The notes: a model not told the origin generated them from the letters alone. Counted from the stretch's first letter, positions 35,433 through 45,591 are shown. The stretch: DNA of 64,000 nucleotides from Bacillus sp. Y1 (GCF_003586445.1 NZ_CP030028.1:1564501-1628500); one strand, 5' to 3'. Made by a program: numbers and translations.

Positions 35433-35918
35433 TTGACGGTAAAGAAGCTAGTTACTCATCCTGCAGAGGTACTTGAGCAAGAATGTGATAGAGTAACGGT
35501 ATTTGATAAAAAACTAGAAAAGCTACTAAACGATATGTATGATACTATGATTGAATTCGATGGGGTAGGTCTTGCAGCCCCTCAAATTGGCATAGCAAGA
35601 CAAATTGCCATCGTTGATATAGACGATGAGTCGGGGACGATTGAACTCATTAACCCTGAAATATTAGAAGTGTCCGGCGAACAAACAGGTCCGGAAGGTT
35701 GTCTTAGTTTCCCAGGAGTTTACGGAGAGGTAACAAGACCGTATTTTGTAAAGGTGAAAGCTCGAAACCGAAAAGGAAAAGCGTTTGTGATCGAAGCAGA
35801 GGATTTTTTAGCACGTGCGATTCTTCATGAAATCGATCATCTTCATGGCATCCTATTTACATCCAAAGTAACAAGGTATTTGACTGAAGAAGAGTTAGAG
35901 GGAGTCGAAAGCGAATGA
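35433..35918 (+). CDS. def: Peptide deformylase (type 1)
   Basis: Metalloenzyme removing the formyl group from nascent proteins. Motif 1 [10 protein letters not shown], motif 2 EGCLSFP (Cys90) and motif 3 HEIDH (His132, Glu133, His136) are intact. Length 161 residues. Translation from TTG 35433, 7 bp after GGAGG, gives the family N-terminus [10 protein letters not shown]. The frame stays open back to an ATG at 35373, which lacks a ribosome-binding site and would add 20 unusual residues. It overlaps fmt in ATGA, linking removal and addition of the formyl group. Confidence 0.96.
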   Translation: MTVKKLVTHPAEVLEQECDRVTVFDKKLEKLLNDMYDTMIEFDGVGLAAPQIGIARQIAIVDIDDESGTIELINPEILEVSGEQTGPEGCLSFPGVYGEVTRPYFVKVKARNRKGKAFVIEAEDFLARAILHEIDHLHGILFTSKVTRYLTEEELEGVESE

Positions 35919-36865
35919 CGAAAATAGTATTTATGGGCACTCCTGATTTTTCTGTTCCCGTATTAAGAAGTGTGATAGAAGCAGGATACGAGGTGATCGG
36001 TGTAGTTACTCAACCAGATCGCCCAGTTGGAAGAAAAAGAGTACTTACTCCACCTCCGGTAAAAGTAGAAGCGGAAAAGCATGGTATTCCTGTTCTTCAA
36101 CCTGAAAAAATTCGTGTAAGAGAGGACTTGGATCAAGTATTAAGCTTAAAGCCTGACTTAGTCGTAACGGCAGCGTTCGGACAAATCCTTCCGAAGGAGC
36201 TGTTAGAAGCGCCACCGCTCGGATGCATTAATGTTCATGCCTCTCTGTTACCAGAATTGCGTGGAGGGGCTCCCATCCATTACTCCATCATTCAAGGTAA
36301 AGAGAAAACAGGAATAACGATCATGTATATGGCAGAAAAGCTTGATGCTGGTGATATATTAACGCAAGTAGAAGTAGAAATTACAGAAACAGATACGGTT
36401 GGTTCTTTGCATGATAAGCTTAGTGAGGCAGGCTCTAAGTTATTGTTAGACACATTGCCAAAACTGATTAAGGGGGAGCTAGAATCGATTCCCCAAAATG
36501 AGAAGGAAGCAACATTTGCGTATAATATAAAGCGCGAAGAAGAGAAAATTGTTTGGTCTAAAACAGGCGAAGAAATTTACAACCATATCAGGGGTATGAA
36601 CCCATGGCCAGTCGCATACACCCACCTCTCAGATTCAGGGTTGAAACTTTGGTGGGCGACGAAAGTAAAGGCAGTGAAAAAGGCAGATCCGGGAGAAATT
36701 ATTGCGATTGAGGAAGATGGTTTTGTCGTGGCAACTGGAAATGACACAGCGATTAAAGTGCTTGAGCTCCAGCCTTCTGGTAAAAAGAAAATGACAGCCG
36801 ATCAATTTTTGCGTGGGGCAGGTTCGTTCTTAAAAGTTGGAGATCGTATAGGAGTTAGCGAATGA
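35915..36865 (+). CDS. fmt: Methionyl-tRNA formyltransferase
   Basis: Formylates initiator Met-tRNA using 10-formyl-tetrahydrofolate. The catalytic residues Asn106, His108 ([17 protein letters not shown]) and Asp144 ([10 protein letters not shown]) are all present, as is the C-terminal tRNA-binding domain. Length 316 residues (B. subtilis 317). ATGA overlaps at both ends join it to def and rsmB. Confidence 0.98.
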   Translation: MTKIVFMGTPDFSVPVLRSVIEAGYEVIGVVTQPDRPVGRKRVLTPPPVKVEAEKHGIPVLQPEKIRVREDLDQVLSLKPDLVVTAAFGQILPKELLEAPPLGCINVHASLLPELRGGAPIHYSIIQGKEKTGITIMYMAEKLDAGDILTQVEVEITETDTVGSLHDKLSEAGSKLLLDTLPKLIKGELESIPQNEKEATFAYNIKREEEKIVWSKTGEEIYNHIRGMNPWPVAYTHLSDSGLKLWWATKVKAVKKADPGEIIAIEEDGFVVATGNDTAIKVLELQPSGKKKMTADQFLRGAGSFLKVGDRIGVSE

Positions 36866-38208
36866 CAGAAAAATCAAATGTTCGAGAAAGTGTTGTATCC
36901 ATTCTGGAGCAAATCGAAAAAAACCAATCATATAGTAATCTACTTTTAAACAATGTGATTAAAAAGAATCAAATTGCAACGAAGGATATTGGATTGTTAA
37001 CGGAATTAACATACGGAACGCTACAAAGAAAAATGACTCTTGATTATTACTTAGAGCCATTTATTAAAAATCCCAAAAAGCTTGAAAACTGGGTGAAGCA
37101 GCTACTGCGTATGACGTTATATCAAATGCTTTATTTAGATAAAATACCCGACCGTGCAGCCATTCATGAGGCAGTGGAAATTGCTAAAAAGAGAGGTCAT
37201 AAAGGGATATCTGGGATGGTTAATGGTGTTCTCCGCTCTTTGCAACGTGAAGGCGTAAGAGATATGGATGAGATTAAGGATGAAGTCGAGCGATTGTCCA
37301 TAGAAACCAGTCATCCTACTTGGCTTGTTAGAAGATGGATCGAGCAATTTGGGTATAATAAAGCAAAAGAGATGTGTGAGATAAATTTAACTGCACCAAT
37401 GCAAACAGCACGTGTTAATACAAATAAAATCACCAGAGAGGCTTGCATCAAAAGGCTTACAGAAGAAGGCTTTCAAGTCGAGGAAAGTGTGGTTGTTCCT
37501 GAAGCAATAAAATGCTTAAAAGGAAATCTTGCCCATTCTGAAAGCTTTAGAGAAGGCTTGATTACGATTCAGGATGAAAGCTCCATGCTTGTGGCATATG
37601 CATTAGGAATCGAACAAAATGAAACGATTTTAGATGCGTGCGCAGCTCCTGGTGGAAAGTCGACTCATATCGCTGAAAAGCTAGAAGATACAGGACAAGT
37701 TATTTCATTAGATCTTCATGAGCATAAAGTGAAGTTGATTAATGAAAATGCTATCCGACTTGGACTGACAAATATAGAAACTAAAGCTATGGATAGTCGT
37801 AAAGTACAAGAAGAGTTTGAGGGTAGCGCGTTCGATCGGATTTTGCTTGATGCCCCATGCTCTGGTCTTGGTGTAATGAGAAGGAAGCCAGATATGAAAT
37901 ACACAAAAAAAGAAGAAGATTTAAATCGTCTTCAGAGTATTCAGTTGCAGTTATTAGATTCTGTTACTCCACTGTTAAAACCAGGTGGAACGTTAGTCTA
38001 CAGTACATGTACAATCGACCGCTCTGAAAATGAAGAGGTAGTGACAGCGTTTTTACAAAAGCATACAGATTTTGAAGGAGACCTTTCTGTTATTGAGAGG
38101 ATGCCTAAGGCCATTCAGCCACTTATGACGGACTTTCAGCTTCAGATTTTCCCTCAAGATTTTGGTTCAGATGGATTTTATATTGCAAGTTTAAGGAAGA
38201 AGGTGTAA
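36862..38208 (+). CDS. rsmB: 16S rRNA (cytosine-5) methyltransferase RsmB
   Basis: S-adenosylmethionine-dependent enzyme methylating a cytosine near the P-site of 16S rRNA (C967 in E. coli numbering). An N-terminal NusB-like helical domain (about 1-140) precedes the Rossmann methyltransferase. Catalytic cysteines are Cys333 (DAPCSGLG) and Cys383 ([11 protein letters not shown]), with the cofactor motif [12 protein letters not shown]. Length 448 residues. It overlaps fmt in ATGA. Confidence 0.96.
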   Translation: MTEKSNVRESVVSILEQIEKNQSYSNLLLNNVIKKNQIATKDIGLLTELTYGTLQRKMTLDYYLEPFIKNPKKLENWVKQLLRMTLYQMLYLDKIPDRAAIHEAVEIAKKRGHKGISGMVNGVLRSLQREGVRDMDEIKDEVERLSIETSHPTWLVRRWIEQFGYNKAKEMCEINLTAPMQTARVNTNKITREACIKRLTEEGFQVEESVVVPEAIKCLKGNLAHSESFREGLITIQDESSMLVAYALGIEQNETILDACAAPGGKSTHIAEKLEDTGQVISLDLHEHKVKLINENAIRLGLTNIETKAMDSRKVQEEFEGSAFDRILLDAPCSGLGVMRRKPDMKYTKKEEDLNRLQSIQLQLLDSVTPLLKPGGTLVYSTCTIDRSENEEVVTAFLQKHTDFEGDLSVIERMPKAIQPLMTDFQLQIFPQDFGSDGFYIASLRKKV

Positions 38209-38212
38209 AGAA

Positions 38213-39298
38213 ATGGAACAGACAACTATTGAAAAAGAACAAACATCCGTGCAAAAACCATCCATTTACTCTATAGAATTACACGATTTAAAAGCATGGT
38301 TAGTAGAACATAATGAAAAGGCATTTCGTGCCGAGCAAATCTTTGATTGGTTATACAAAAAGAGAGTGACTAGTTTTGAGGATATGTCTAATCTTTCAAA
38401 AACTTTACGTGAAACGTTAGAAAAGCATTATTCACTAACCACATTAAATACGCTTATTCAACAGCAATCATCAGACGGGACGATTAAGTTTTTATTTGAA
38501 TTACACGATGGTTACTCCATTGAAACGGTCCTTATGAGACATGAATATGGTAATTCGGTGTGTGTAACCACACAGGTCGGCTGCCGAATCGGATGTACGT
38601 TCTGTGCGTCAACATTAGGTGGACTTAAACGAAATCTGGAAGCAGGGGAAATCGTCGCTCAAGTAGTAAAAGTACAGCAAGCATTAGATGAAACAGATGA
38701 AAGAGTAAGCTCAGTCGTTATTATGGGAATTGGAGAGCCATTTGATAATTACAATGATATGCTCTCGTTTTTGAAGATTATCAACCATGATAAGGGATTG
38801 AATATTGGAGCTAGACATATTACGGTATCAACAAGTGGAATTATCCCGAAGATCTATCAGTTTGCCGATGAAAATATGCAAATCAACTTTGCGATTTCAC
38901 TTCATGCACCAAATACGGAGATCCGCAGTCGCTTAATGCCTATCAACCGTGCGTATAAGCTCCCTGATTTAATGGATGCGGTACGTTATTATATTGAGAA
39001 GACAGGAAGAAGAGTAAGCTTTGAATATGGGTTATTTGGTGGAGTGAATGACCAGGTTGAACATGCCGAAGAGCTGGCTAAGCTCATTAAAGGTGTGAAA
39101 TGTCACGTAAATTTAATTCCAGTAAACTATGTGCCGGAAAGAGATTACGTTCGAACACCTAAAGATCAAATTTTTGCCTTTGAAAAAACGTTAAAAAATC
39201 ATGGAGTAAACGTAACGATTCGAAGAGAGCACGGTCATGATATTGATGCAGCATGTGGACAACTTCGTGCAAAGGAACGAAAAGAAGAGACGAGGTGA
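38213..39298 (+). CDS. rlmN: Dual-specificity 23S rRNA / tRNA adenine-C2 methyltransferase RlmN
   Basis: Radical SAM enzyme methylating A2503 of 23S rRNA and A37 of some tRNAs. The 4Fe-4S motif CxxxCxxC is at Cys124, Cys128 and Cys131 ([13 protein letters not shown]). Other family features are [21 protein letters not shown] and the C-terminal DIDAACGQL with its catalytic cysteine. Length 361 residues (B. subtilis ~363). It starts 4 bp after rsmB. Confidence 0.97.
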   Translation: MEQTTIEKEQTSVQKPSIYSIELHDLKAWLVEHNEKAFRAEQIFDWLYKKRVTSFEDMSNLSKTLRETLEKHYSLTTLNTLIQQQSSDGTIKFLFELHDGYSIETVLMRHEYGNSVCVTTQVGCRIGCTFCASTLGGLKRNLEAGEIVAQVVKVQQALDETDERVSSVVIMGIGEPFDNYNDMLSFLKIINHDKGLNIGARHITVSTSGIIPKIYQFADENMQINFAISLHAPNTEIRSRLMPINRAYKLPDLMDAVRYYIEKTGRRVSFEYGLFGGVNDQVEHAEELAKLIKGVKCHVNLIPVNYVPERDYVRTPKDQIFAFEKTLKNHGVNVTIRREHGHDIDAACGQLRAKERKEETR

Positions 39299-39304
39299 CA
39301 ATAG

Positions 39305-40066
39305 GTGAAAGCGGTATTTAAAACGGACCGAGGTCGGATTCGCCAACATAATGAGGACAGTGGGGGAATCTTTATCAACCGTGATGGGCAGCATCTATGT
39401 GTGGTTGCAGATGGAATGGGTGGACATCGAGCAGGAGATGTCGCCAGTTCCATGGCCATCAAGCATCTAGAAGAGATGTGGAAAGATTCAAGTGGAATTG
39501 AGACTGCCTCACATGCAGAGGACTGGTTAAGAAGGAGTATTCCTCATATCAATCAAGTAGTATTCCAGCATTCACAGCAACACGCCGAGTGTGAAGGGAT
39601 GGGAACAACAGTTGTTGCTGCCATTGTTACACCATTATTTTCAACTGTCCTGAATATTGGTGATAGTCGCTGCTATATTTTAAATGATACAGGTTTTCAG
39701 CAGTTAACAGAGGATCATACACTTGTGAATGAACTTGTTAGAACGGGACAAATTTCAAGAGAGGATGCAGAACATCATCCACGTAAAAATGTTATTTTAC
39801 GTGCTCTTGGAACGGAGCAAGATATAAAAATGGATATTCGCACCATCATGTTTGAAGAAGGAGATGTCCTCCTTTTATGCTCTGATGGTTTATCTAATAA
39901 AGTATCGACCGATGAAATGGTTAGTATTTTAAAAAATGCTGAAAATTTAGAGGAAAAGGCAACCACTCTCATCAACCTTGCAAACGAGCATGGTGGTGAG
40001 GACAATATTACCTTAGTCATTTTACAATTTGACGTTGGCGATGATTGGGGTGGGGATACATGCTAA
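39305..40066 (+). CDS. prpC: PPM-family protein serine/threonine phosphatase PrpC
   Basis: Mn2+-dependent phosphatase that reverses PrkC phosphorylation. PP2C motifs are RQHNEDSGGIF, VVADGMGGHRAGDVAS, GDSRCYI, and LCSDGLSNKV with GGEDNITLV near the end. Length 253 residues (B. subtilis 254). It starts at GTG 39305 after GAGG. Its end overlaps prkC by 7 bp, a classic phosphatase-kinase pair. Confidence 0.97.
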   Translation: MKAVFKTDRGRIRQHNEDSGGIFINRDGQHLCVVADGMGGHRAGDVASSMAIKHLEEMWKDSSGIETASHAEDWLRRSIPHINQVVFQHSQQHAECEGMGTTVVAAIVTPLFSTVLNIGDSRCYILNDTGFQQLTEDHTLVNELVRTGQISREDAEHHPRKNVILRALGTEQDIKMDIRTIMFEEGDVLLLCSDGLSNKVSTDEMVSILKNAENLEEKATTLINLANEHGGEDNITLVILQFDVGDDWGGDTC

Positions 40067-42027
40067 TCGGAAAGCGTTTAAGCGGTCGCTACAAAGTGCT
40101 TGAGATGATTGGTGGCGGCGGAATGGCCAATGTTTATCTTGCTCATGATATGATCTTAGATCGAGACGTGGCTGTTAAGGTACTGAGACTTGATTTTTCG
40201 AATGACGAGGAATTTATTCGACGCTTTCACCGAGAAGCACAATCAGCTACTAGCTTGGCTCATCCGAATATTGTTAGTATATACGATGTTGGTGAAGAAG
40301 ATTCTATCTATTATATTGTTATGGAGTATGTGGAGGGGCAAACTCTCAAACAATACATACAGCAGCAACTATCGTTACACGTAGCGGATGCCATTAATAT
40401 TATGAAGCAGTTAACCTCCGCTATTTCACATGCCCATCAAAATCACATTGTTCATAGAGATATTAAACCACATAATATTTTAATTGATCGTGAAGGAAAT
40501 GTGAAAATAACTGATTTTGGCATTGCTATGGCAATGAGTGCGACAAGTATTACGCAAACAAATTCGGTGCTTGGCTCCGTCCATTATTTATCTCCAGAAC
40601 AAGCAAGAGGTGGAATGGCAAACCGCAAATCGGATATTTATTCACTTGGAATTGTTATGTTCGAACTGTTGACGGGAAGATTGCCATTTTCTGGTGAGTC
40701 AGCCGTCTCAATCGCTTTAAAACATTTACAATCGGAAACACCTTCGTTAAGAAGATGGAATCCAAAAATTCCACAAAGTGTGGAAAATATTGTTTTAAAA
40801 GCAACGGCAAAGGATCCTTTTCATCGATATGATAGTGTAGAAGATATGGAGATGGATCTAGTAACTGCACTTGATCCTGATCGAATCGACGAGCCGAAGT
40901 TTGCGCTTCCGATAGATGATGATGCAACAAAAGCAATTCCAGTCATTACCGCTGATCAGTATCTAACTTCTGATGAAACACTCGTACATAGTAAAGAGCA
41001 TCCTGTTCTTCAACAGACAACTGACAAAGACGGAGATAAAAAGAAGAAGAAAAAGAAGAGAAAATGGCCCATTGTGCTCGTATCTATCTTTCTCACATTG
41101 ATTATCTTAGCAGTTTTAACTGTAACTGTTTTACCAAAGTTATTAGGACCAAAAGATGTTCTTGTTCCTGATGTTTCTGGAAAAGAGTTAGATGAAGCAA
41201 TGGAAGTCCTTCAGGAGCAAGGTTTGAAAATTGGTGAAACGATTGAAGTTACAGATGAAGAGGTAGAGGAAGGTCTCATCATAAAAACAAACCCTAAGGA
41301 AGGGAAGACGGTAAAAGAAGGGCAGGAAGTGGACCTTTATTTAAGTATTGGCAAAGAGAAATGGACATTGCTAGATTATACCGGACGTCAATATGATGAT
41401 GTGATTGATTTATTAGAAGCAAGGGGCTTTAAAGACATTACAAAAACGGAAGTTTACGATGATTCTGCCCCAGTGGGACAAATCATCTCTCAAGATCCAT
41501 CTAGCGGGGAAGAAATTATTCCGGCTGAAACGGAACTGGCATTTACCGTTAGTAAGGGGCCGCAGTTAATAAAGCTCAAGGATCTTTCTGGTTATAATGA
41601 AAAAGGAATCCAAGAGTACGCACAATCCTCTGGATTATATGTTGAGATCGCCAGTGAGGGCGAATTTAGCGATACGGTAGCGGAAGGGTTAGTTGTTTCA
41701 CAAAAGCCTTCAGCAGGTACAGATTTACAAAAAGGGTCTAAAGTAACCGTTGTCCTCTCTAAAGGAAAAGAGGAGATTCCAAAAGAAGTATCAAGGGAAA
41801 TTACCATCCCTTATGAGCCGTTAGTTGAAGGAACTCCGCAAGTTGTCCAAATCTATATCGAGGATATGGAGCACAATACATCAGAACCGGTCCAAACCTT
41901 TGAAATTACAAAGACTGAGACTCGGACCATACAGTTAATTATTGCTCCTGGTGAACAGGCGGTATACAGAGTTCAAAGGGACGGTAATGTTATCGATGAA
42001 CAAACGGTACCATACCCCACAAATTAA
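40060..42027 (+). CDS. prkC: PASTA-domain membrane serine/threonine kinase PrkC
   Basis: Eukaryotic-type kinase sensing cell-wall muropeptides; in B. subtilis it triggers germination and phosphorylates translation factors. The N-terminal kinase domain (about 11-270) has glycine loop IGGGGMANV, Lys40, HRDIKPHN with Asp134, and DFG at 152-154. A lysine-rich stretch (about 327-335) precedes one membrane helix (about 337-357). Three extracellular PASTA repeats follow, then a C-terminal Ig-like domain of about 80 residues. Length 655 residues. ATG 40060 gives the family start MLIGKRLSGRY, with GGGG upstream inside prpC. Confidence 0.97.
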   Translation: MLIGKRLSGRYKVLEMIGGGGMANVYLAHDMILDRDVAVKVLRLDFSNDEEFIRRFHREAQSATSLAHPNIVSIYDVGEEDSIYYIVMEYVEGQTLKQYIQQQLSLHVADAINIMKQLTSAISHAHQNHIVHRDIKPHNILIDREGNVKITDFGIAMAMSATSITQTNSVLGSVHYLSPEQARGGMANRKSDIYSLGIVMFELLTGRLPFSGESAVSIALKHLQSETPSLRRWNPKIPQSVENIVLKATAKDPFHRYDSVEDMEMDLVTALDPDRIDEPKFALPIDDDATKAIPVITADQYLTSDETLVHSKEHPVLQQTTDKDGDKKKKKKKRKWPIVLVSIFLTLIILAVLTVTVLPKLLGPKDVLVPDVSGKELDEAMEVLQEQGLKIGETIEVTDEEVEEGLIIKTNPKEGKTVKEGQEVDLYLSIGKEKWTLLDYTGRQYDDVIDLLEARGFKDITKTEVYDDSAPVGQIISQDPSSGEEIIPAETELAFTVSKGPQLIKLKDLSGYNEKGIQEYAQSSGLYVEIASEGEFSDTVAEGLVVSQKPSAGTDLQKGSKVTVVLSKGKEEIPKEVSREITIPYEPLVEGTPQVVQIYIEDMEHNTSEPVQTFEITKTETRTIQLIIAPGEQAVYRVQRDGNVIDEQTVPYPTN

Positions 42028-42075
42028 AATAGGGATAGGAACTAGTAGTTCACATTCTGTTAAAGGAGTGTATGT

Positions 42076-42960
42076 ATGCCAGAAGGCAAAATTATTAAAG
42101 CGTTAAGTGGGTTCTATTATGTTCTCTCAGATGATAATCAAGTGATTCAGTGCCGAGGAAGAGGGGTATTTCGCTTAAATAAAGTGACCCCTCTTGTAGG
42201 AGATGAAGTTGTTTTCCAAGCTGAAAATGAATCTGAAGGCTATATCTTAGAAGTAAAGGATCGAAAAAACGAACTGGTAAGACCACCGATATCTAACGTT
42301 GATCAGGCGATATTGGTGTTTTCCGCTGTTGAGCCTGATTTTAGTACTTCATTGCTCGACCGCTTTCTTGTTTTAGTTGAGTTTAATCGAATCAAGCCTA
42401 TTATTTGTGTCACGAAAATGGATTTAACGAGTGCTGATGATAGAGTAAAGATCGAAACCTACCGAGATCAATATACGAAGGCGGGTTATGAAGTGATTTT
42501 AACATCATCAGAAACGGAGGACGGGTTAGAGCAACTGCTTCCGCATTTAAAAGGAGTCATATCCGTGTTTGCTGGTCAGTCAGGTGTAGGAAAGTCATCG
42601 CTATTAAATGCGATTCGACCTGATCTAGAATTAAAGACAAACGATATATCCTCCCATTTAGGTCGAGGAAAGCATACAACAAGACATGTGGAATTAATAA
42701 AAATAGGGGAAGGGTTAGTCGCAGATACTCCTGGTTTTAGTTCACTAGAATTCACGGATATAGAGGTGGAGGACTTAAACTATTGCTTCCCTGATATTGA
42801 AAAGTTAAGTGAAGACTGTAAATTTCGGGGATGTCTTCACTTAAAAGAACCAAAATGTGCGGTAAAAGAAGCGGTAACAAAGGAAGAACTTCCTGAGTAT
42901 CGATATGAGCATTATGAGCTTTTTGCTCAAGAAATTAAAGAGAGAAAGCCGAGGTATTAA
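42076..42960 (+). CDS. rsgA: Small ribosomal subunit biogenesis GTPase RsgA (CpgA/YloQ)
   Basis: Circularly permuted GTPase that checks late 30S assembly. An N-terminal OB fold is followed by the permuted G motifs: G4 TKMD (113-116), G1 GQSGVGKS (167-174) and G3 DTPG (217-220). The C-terminal zinc site is Cys248, Cys253, His255 and Cys261. Length 294 residues (B. subtilis ~298). AAGGAG lies 8 bp before ATG 42076. Known as a PrkC phosphorylation target in B. subtilis, which fits its place after prkC. Confidence 0.97.
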   Translation: MPEGKIIKALSGFYYVLSDDNQVIQCRGRGVFRLNKVTPLVGDEVVFQAENESEGYILEVKDRKNELVRPPISNVDQAILVFSAVEPDFSTSLLDRFLVLVEFNRIKPIICVTKMDLTSADDRVKIETYRDQYTKAGYEVILTSSETEDGLEQLLPHLKGVISVFAGQSGVGKSSLLNAIRPDLELKTNDISSHLGRGKHTTRHVELIKIGEGLVADTPGFSSLEFTDIEVEDLNYCFPDIEKLSEDCKFRGCLHLKEPKCAVKEAVTKEELPEYRYEHYELFAQEIKERKPRY

Positions 42961-42962
42961 TT

Positions 42963-43607
42963 ATGGTGAAAATTGCACCTTCCATACTATCAGCTGATTT
43001 TTCAAAATTGGGAGAAGAAATTAAAGATGTAGAACGAGGGGGAGCAGACTATATCCATGTAGATGTCATGGATGGTCATTTTGTACCCAATATTACGATT
43101 GGTCCCCTGATTGTAGAAGCAATTCGACCAATTACGAAACTTCCGCTTGATGTACATTTAATGATTGATAATCCGGATCAGTATATTGAGGCCTTTGCTA
43201 ATGCAGGAGCAGATTATCTTACTGTTCATGTAGAAGCTTGTAAGCATCTACATCGGACCATCCACTATATTAAATCATTTGGTGTAAAAGCAGGGGTTGT
43301 ACTGAATCCTGCAACCCCTGTTCAAACGATTGAACATGTGATTGATGATATTGATATGGTCCTGTTAATGACGGTTAATCCTGGCTTTGGAGGTCAGAAA
43401 TTTATTGAGCAAGTGCTGCCGAAAATTAGACAAGTAAAAGAACTTGTTGATAAAAAAGGGCTATCTGTTGAAATCGAAGTAGATGGTGGAGTGAACGAGG
43501 AAACAGCAAGGAAGTGTGTAGAAGCTGGTGCAAATGTTCTTGTGGCTGGATCGGCTATATATAACGAAAGAGATAGGAAAAAAGCGATAGAAAAGATTAG
43601 AGGATAA
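42963..43607 (+). CDS. rpe: Ribulose-phosphate 3-epimerase
   Basis: TIM-barrel enzyme interconverting ribulose 5-phosphate and xylulose 5-phosphate in the pentose phosphate pathway. Family motifs are [26 protein letters not shown] (metal ligands), [19 protein letters not shown] and EVDGGVN. Length 214 residues. It starts 2 bp after the rsgA stop, with the ribosome-binding site inside rsgA. A hairpin follows before thiN. Confidence 0.97.
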   Translation: MVKIAPSILSADFSKLGEEIKDVERGGADYIHVDVMDGHFVPNITIGPLIVEAIRPITKLPLDVHLMIDNPDQYIEAFANAGADYLTVHVEACKHLHRTIHYIKSFGVKAGVVLNPATPVQTIEHVIDDIDMVLLMTVNPGFGGQKFIEQVLPKIRQVKELVDKKGLSVEIEVDGGVNEETARKCVEAGANVLVAGSAIYNERDRKKAIEKIRG

Positions 43608-43614
43608 GAATGTT

Positions 43615-43641
43615 GGCTAGCTTTTTAGAAGCTAGCCTTTC
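43615..43641 (+). terminator. Hairpin between rpe and thiN (weak terminator or attenuator)
   Basis: GGCTAGCTT / AAGCTAGCC, a perfect 9-bp stem with a 5-nt loop, followed by the interrupted T tract TTTCCTT. The stem is strong, but the tail suggests partial termination, leaving some read-through into thiN. Confidence 0.6.
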
Positions 43642-43663
43642 CTTATTACAAGGAGGATCCAAA

Positions 43664-44302
43664 ATGGAGATCAATATTTTAGCAGGTGGTCCATTAGAAC
43701 TTATCCCTTCTCTTCACTCATATAGTGGAGAATGGATTGGTGTGGATCGTGGAGTACTAACACTAATAAAAGAAGGAATCTTTGTTGAAAAAGCCTTTGG
43801 CGATTTTGATTCTGTGGAGGAAGAAGAGCTAGCGTTTATAAAGAAACATGTTGGAGAATTACTTACGTTTCCACCAGAAAAAGATGAAACGGATATGGAA
43901 ATTGCGATTTCATGGGCGATCAAACAAGCTCCGGAAAAAGTTCGTATCTTTGGTGCTACGGGTGGGAGGCTAGATCATTTCTTTGCAAATATACAGCTGC
44001 TTTTCAAACCAACGGCTTTACATGAAACAGTTCCAATTGAAATCATTGATTGTCAAAATATCATTTCATTAATACAAGCAGGCACACATACAATAGAAAG
44101 AAATGATGAGTACGCATATATTTCTTTTATACCTTTTCATGGCGAGGTAGAGGGCTTAACACTTGTGGGTTTTAAGTATCCATTAACACTTCGTCATATT
44201 CCGATTCACTCCACACTATGTATTAGCAATGAACTAATTTCTGATATTGGTACTATATCTTTTTCGGAAGGCATATTAATGGTGATAAGGAGTCGCGATT
44301 AA
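43664..44302 (+). CDS. thiN: Thiamine pyrophosphokinase
   Basis: Converts thiamine and ATP to thiamine pyrophosphate. Family motifs are ILAGGP, WIGVDRG, AFGDFDSV, DETDMEIAISWA, FGATGGRLDHFFANIQLL and GFKYPL. Length 212 residues from ATG 43664, 7 bp after AAGGAGG. The frame is open upstream to 43610, but that segment encodes the rpe-thiN hairpin and is not family-like. Confidence 0.96.
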   Translation: MEINILAGGPLELIPSLHSYSGEWIGVDRGVLTLIKEGIFVEKAFGDFDSVEEEELAFIKKHVGELLTFPPEKDETDMEIAISWAIKQAPEKVRIFGATGGRLDHFFANIQLLFKPTALHETVPIEIIDCQNIISLIQAGTHTIERNDEYAYISFIPFHGEVEGLTLVGFKYPLTLRHIPIHSTLCISNELISDIGTISFSEGILMVIRSRD

Positions 44303-44395
44303 ACTTCCTTATATTGAGTACTTATCTTTATATTTTGAATATGATAATGAGAGTTCTGAAACTTGTTCATGCGTGAGATGGTGAGGAGGGACATT

Positions 44396-44476
44396 ATGAG
44401 ATTTTACACGATTAAATTGCCGAAATTCTTAGGCGGCATTGTCCGCGCGATGCTGGGTACGTTTAAAAAGGGCTAA
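44396..44476 (+). CDS. spoVM: Stage V sporulation protein M (26-residue amphipathic peptide)
   Basis: The translation begins MRFYTIKLPKFLGGIVRAML and ends GTFKKG, 26 residues, nearly identical to B. subtilis SpoVM. The peptide recognises positive membrane curvature on the forespore and anchors the SpoIVA coat basement layer; it also inhibits FtsH. GAGGAGGG lies 6 bp before ATG 44396. It sits between thiN and the convergent rpmB, exactly as in B. subtilis, and is followed by a strong terminator. No clean sigma-E promoter could be assigned in the 90 bp upstream. Such a short gene is easily missed. Confidence 0.96.
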   Translation: MRFYTIKLPKFLGGIVRAMLGTFKKG

Positions 44477-44529
44477 ACAAAGTGGTATTTGCAACACGTT
44501 TTCAAGAAAGACAACCTTAAAAACCAATG

Positions 44530-44567
44530 TACACCGATGTAAGAGATTCACATCGGTGTATTTTTTT
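44530..44567 (+). terminator. Intrinsic terminator after spoVM
   Basis: TACACCGATGT / ACATCGGTGTA, a perfect 11-bp stem with a 9-nt loop, then seven T residues. Confidence 0.9.
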
Positions 44568-44619
44568 GTGAATAATTAAAAGTCTATTTCTAAAGGTTAA
44601 TGGGAAGGCTAGTTTTAAA

Positions 44620-44656
44620 AGGAAAATGAAAAAGAGCATCCAGATGGATACTCTTT
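44620..44656 (-). terminator. Intrinsic terminator after rpmB
   Basis: On the minus strand AAAGAGTATCC / GGATGCTCTTT forms an 11-bp stem (one T-G pair) with loop ATCT, followed by a T-rich tail. It faces the spoVM terminator. Confidence 0.8.
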
Positions 44657-44661
44657 ACACA

Positions 44662-44850
44662 TTATACGCGCTCAACTTTACCTGATTTAAGTGCTCTTGC
44701 AGAAACCCAAACACGCTTTGGCTTTCCGTCTACAAGAATACGTACCTTTTGAAGGTTAGCACCCCAAGTACGCTTGTTAGCGTTCATAGCATGAGAACGT
44801 GCGTTACCTGAACGAGTTCCTTTACCAGTTACAACACATTTACGTGGCAT
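44662..44850 (-). CDS. rpmB: 50S ribosomal protein L28
   Basis: 62-residue L28 protein, with family features [31 protein letters not shown] and [14 protein letters not shown]. Length equals B. subtilis. The start at 44850 is preceded by GGAGGG on the minus strand; eight extra in-frame codons upstream contain the ribosome-binding site and are not coding. Only the first cysteine (CVVTG) of the possible zinc form is seen, so this is the zinc-independent type. It is convergent with spoVM and divergent from yloU. Confidence 0.97.
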   Translation of the reverse strand: MPRKCVVTGKGTRSGNARSHAMNANKRTWGANLQKVRILVDGKPKRVWVSARALKSGKVERV

Positions 44851-44987
44851 ATACATTTCCCTCCTTACTATCAAAGGTGAAGCATTATTTGTTCATCTTT
44901 AAAATGCAATGTAAAATTGCTTTCAAGTTTTATTTAATGTGAAAATAGCGGATTGTCCGTTTTTCAAGCATTAAAAGATACTTTAAT

Positions 44988-45016
44988 AATTTATCATACA
45001 ACCATTCGGAATGCAA
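44988..45016 (-). promoter_or_regulatory. Candidate sigma-A promoter of rpmB
   Basis: On the minus strand TTGCAT, a 17-bp spacer and TAAATT lie about 140 bp before the rpmB start. The match is moderate, and a second arrangement TTGAAA-17-TTTAAA lies closer to the gene (about 44900-44930). The leader would be long for a ribosomal protein gene. Confidence 0.35.
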
Positions 45017-45048
45017 CAGTTGTAACAAAAGGTTTCAAGAAAATTTCC

Positions 45049-45080
45049 TTGACATAGGTAAAATCTTAAGGCTCTATTAT
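45049..45080 (+). promoter_or_regulatory. Candidate promoter of yloU-fakA
   Basis: A perfect TTGACA (45049-45054) is followed by TATTAT (45075-45080) with a 20-bp spacer, longer than the usual 17. The rest of the 317-nt divergent space between rpmB and yloU holds only candidate rpmB promoters and AT-rich sequence; I see no other gene in it. Confidence 0.4.
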
Positions 45081-45167
45081 AAGTGCGGGGAATATGACTT
45101 TTAAATTTGAAGTCCATATAGTAAAATGACTGTAGTTAAGGAGCAAATTCCAAAGGGGGAAGCATTT

Positions 45168-45530
45168 ATGTCCATCGAACTGAAAACAAATTTCGGACAA
45201 ATTGATATCTCAAATGAAGTAATTGCAACAATCGCTGGAGGAGCAGCTGTTGATTGCTACGGTATAGTAGGAATGGCTTCAAAACATCAACTAAAAGATG
45301 GCCTTACGGAAATATTAAGAAGAGAGAACTTTACTCGAGGTGTAATTGTTCGTCAGGAAAATGATGAAGTACATATTGATATGTATATAATTGTTAGCTA
45401 TGGTACAAAAATTTCTGAGATTGCTCATAATGTACAATCAAAAGTGAAATATACCTTAGACAAAACAGTTGGCCTTGCCGTTGACTCAGTTAATATTTAC
45501 GTTCAAGGTGTTCGCGTCACGAACCCGTAA
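45168..45530 (+). CDS. yloU: Asp23/Gls24 family envelope stress protein YloU
   Basis: 120-residue protein of the Asp23/Gls24 family. The core is GQIDISNEVIATIAGGAAVD, GIVGMASKHQLKDG, VHIDMYIIVSYGTKI and VNIYVQGVRV. In Firmicutes it nearly always precedes fakA (yloV). Related proteins are linked to envelope stress and lipid metabolism, but the molecular function is unclear. ATG 45168 is 10 bp after AAGGGGG and gives the family length; in-frame codons back to 45126 are not conserved. Confidence 0.94.
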   Translation: MSIELKTNFGQIDISNEVIATIAGGAAVDCYGIVGMASKHQLKDGLTEILRRENFTRGVIVRQENDEVHIDMYIIVSYGTKISEIAHNVQSKVKYTLDKTVGLAVDSVNIYVQGVRVTNP

Positions 45531-45547
45531 GTAAAATGCGTTGCTTT

Positions 45548-45591
45548 AGGAAGCGTAGGCTTCCTCGAGCAGTGCGTTCGTAGTGACGAAC
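45548..45591 (+). other. Two small tandem hairpins between yloU and fakA
   Basis: AGGAAGC-GTAG-GCTTCCT (45548-45565) and GTTCGT-AGTG-ACGAAC (45576-45591) are perfect stem-loops with 4-nt loops, placed just before the fakA ribosome-binding site. Neither has a T tail, so they are more likely RNA-stability or translation elements than terminators. Confidence 0.5.

Noticed and set aside
44311..44345. Possible sigma-E promoter for spoVM (ATATT with AATATGAT)
   Set aside because: The spacing would be 22 bp and the -10 matches only five of eight positions; expected biologically but not supported.
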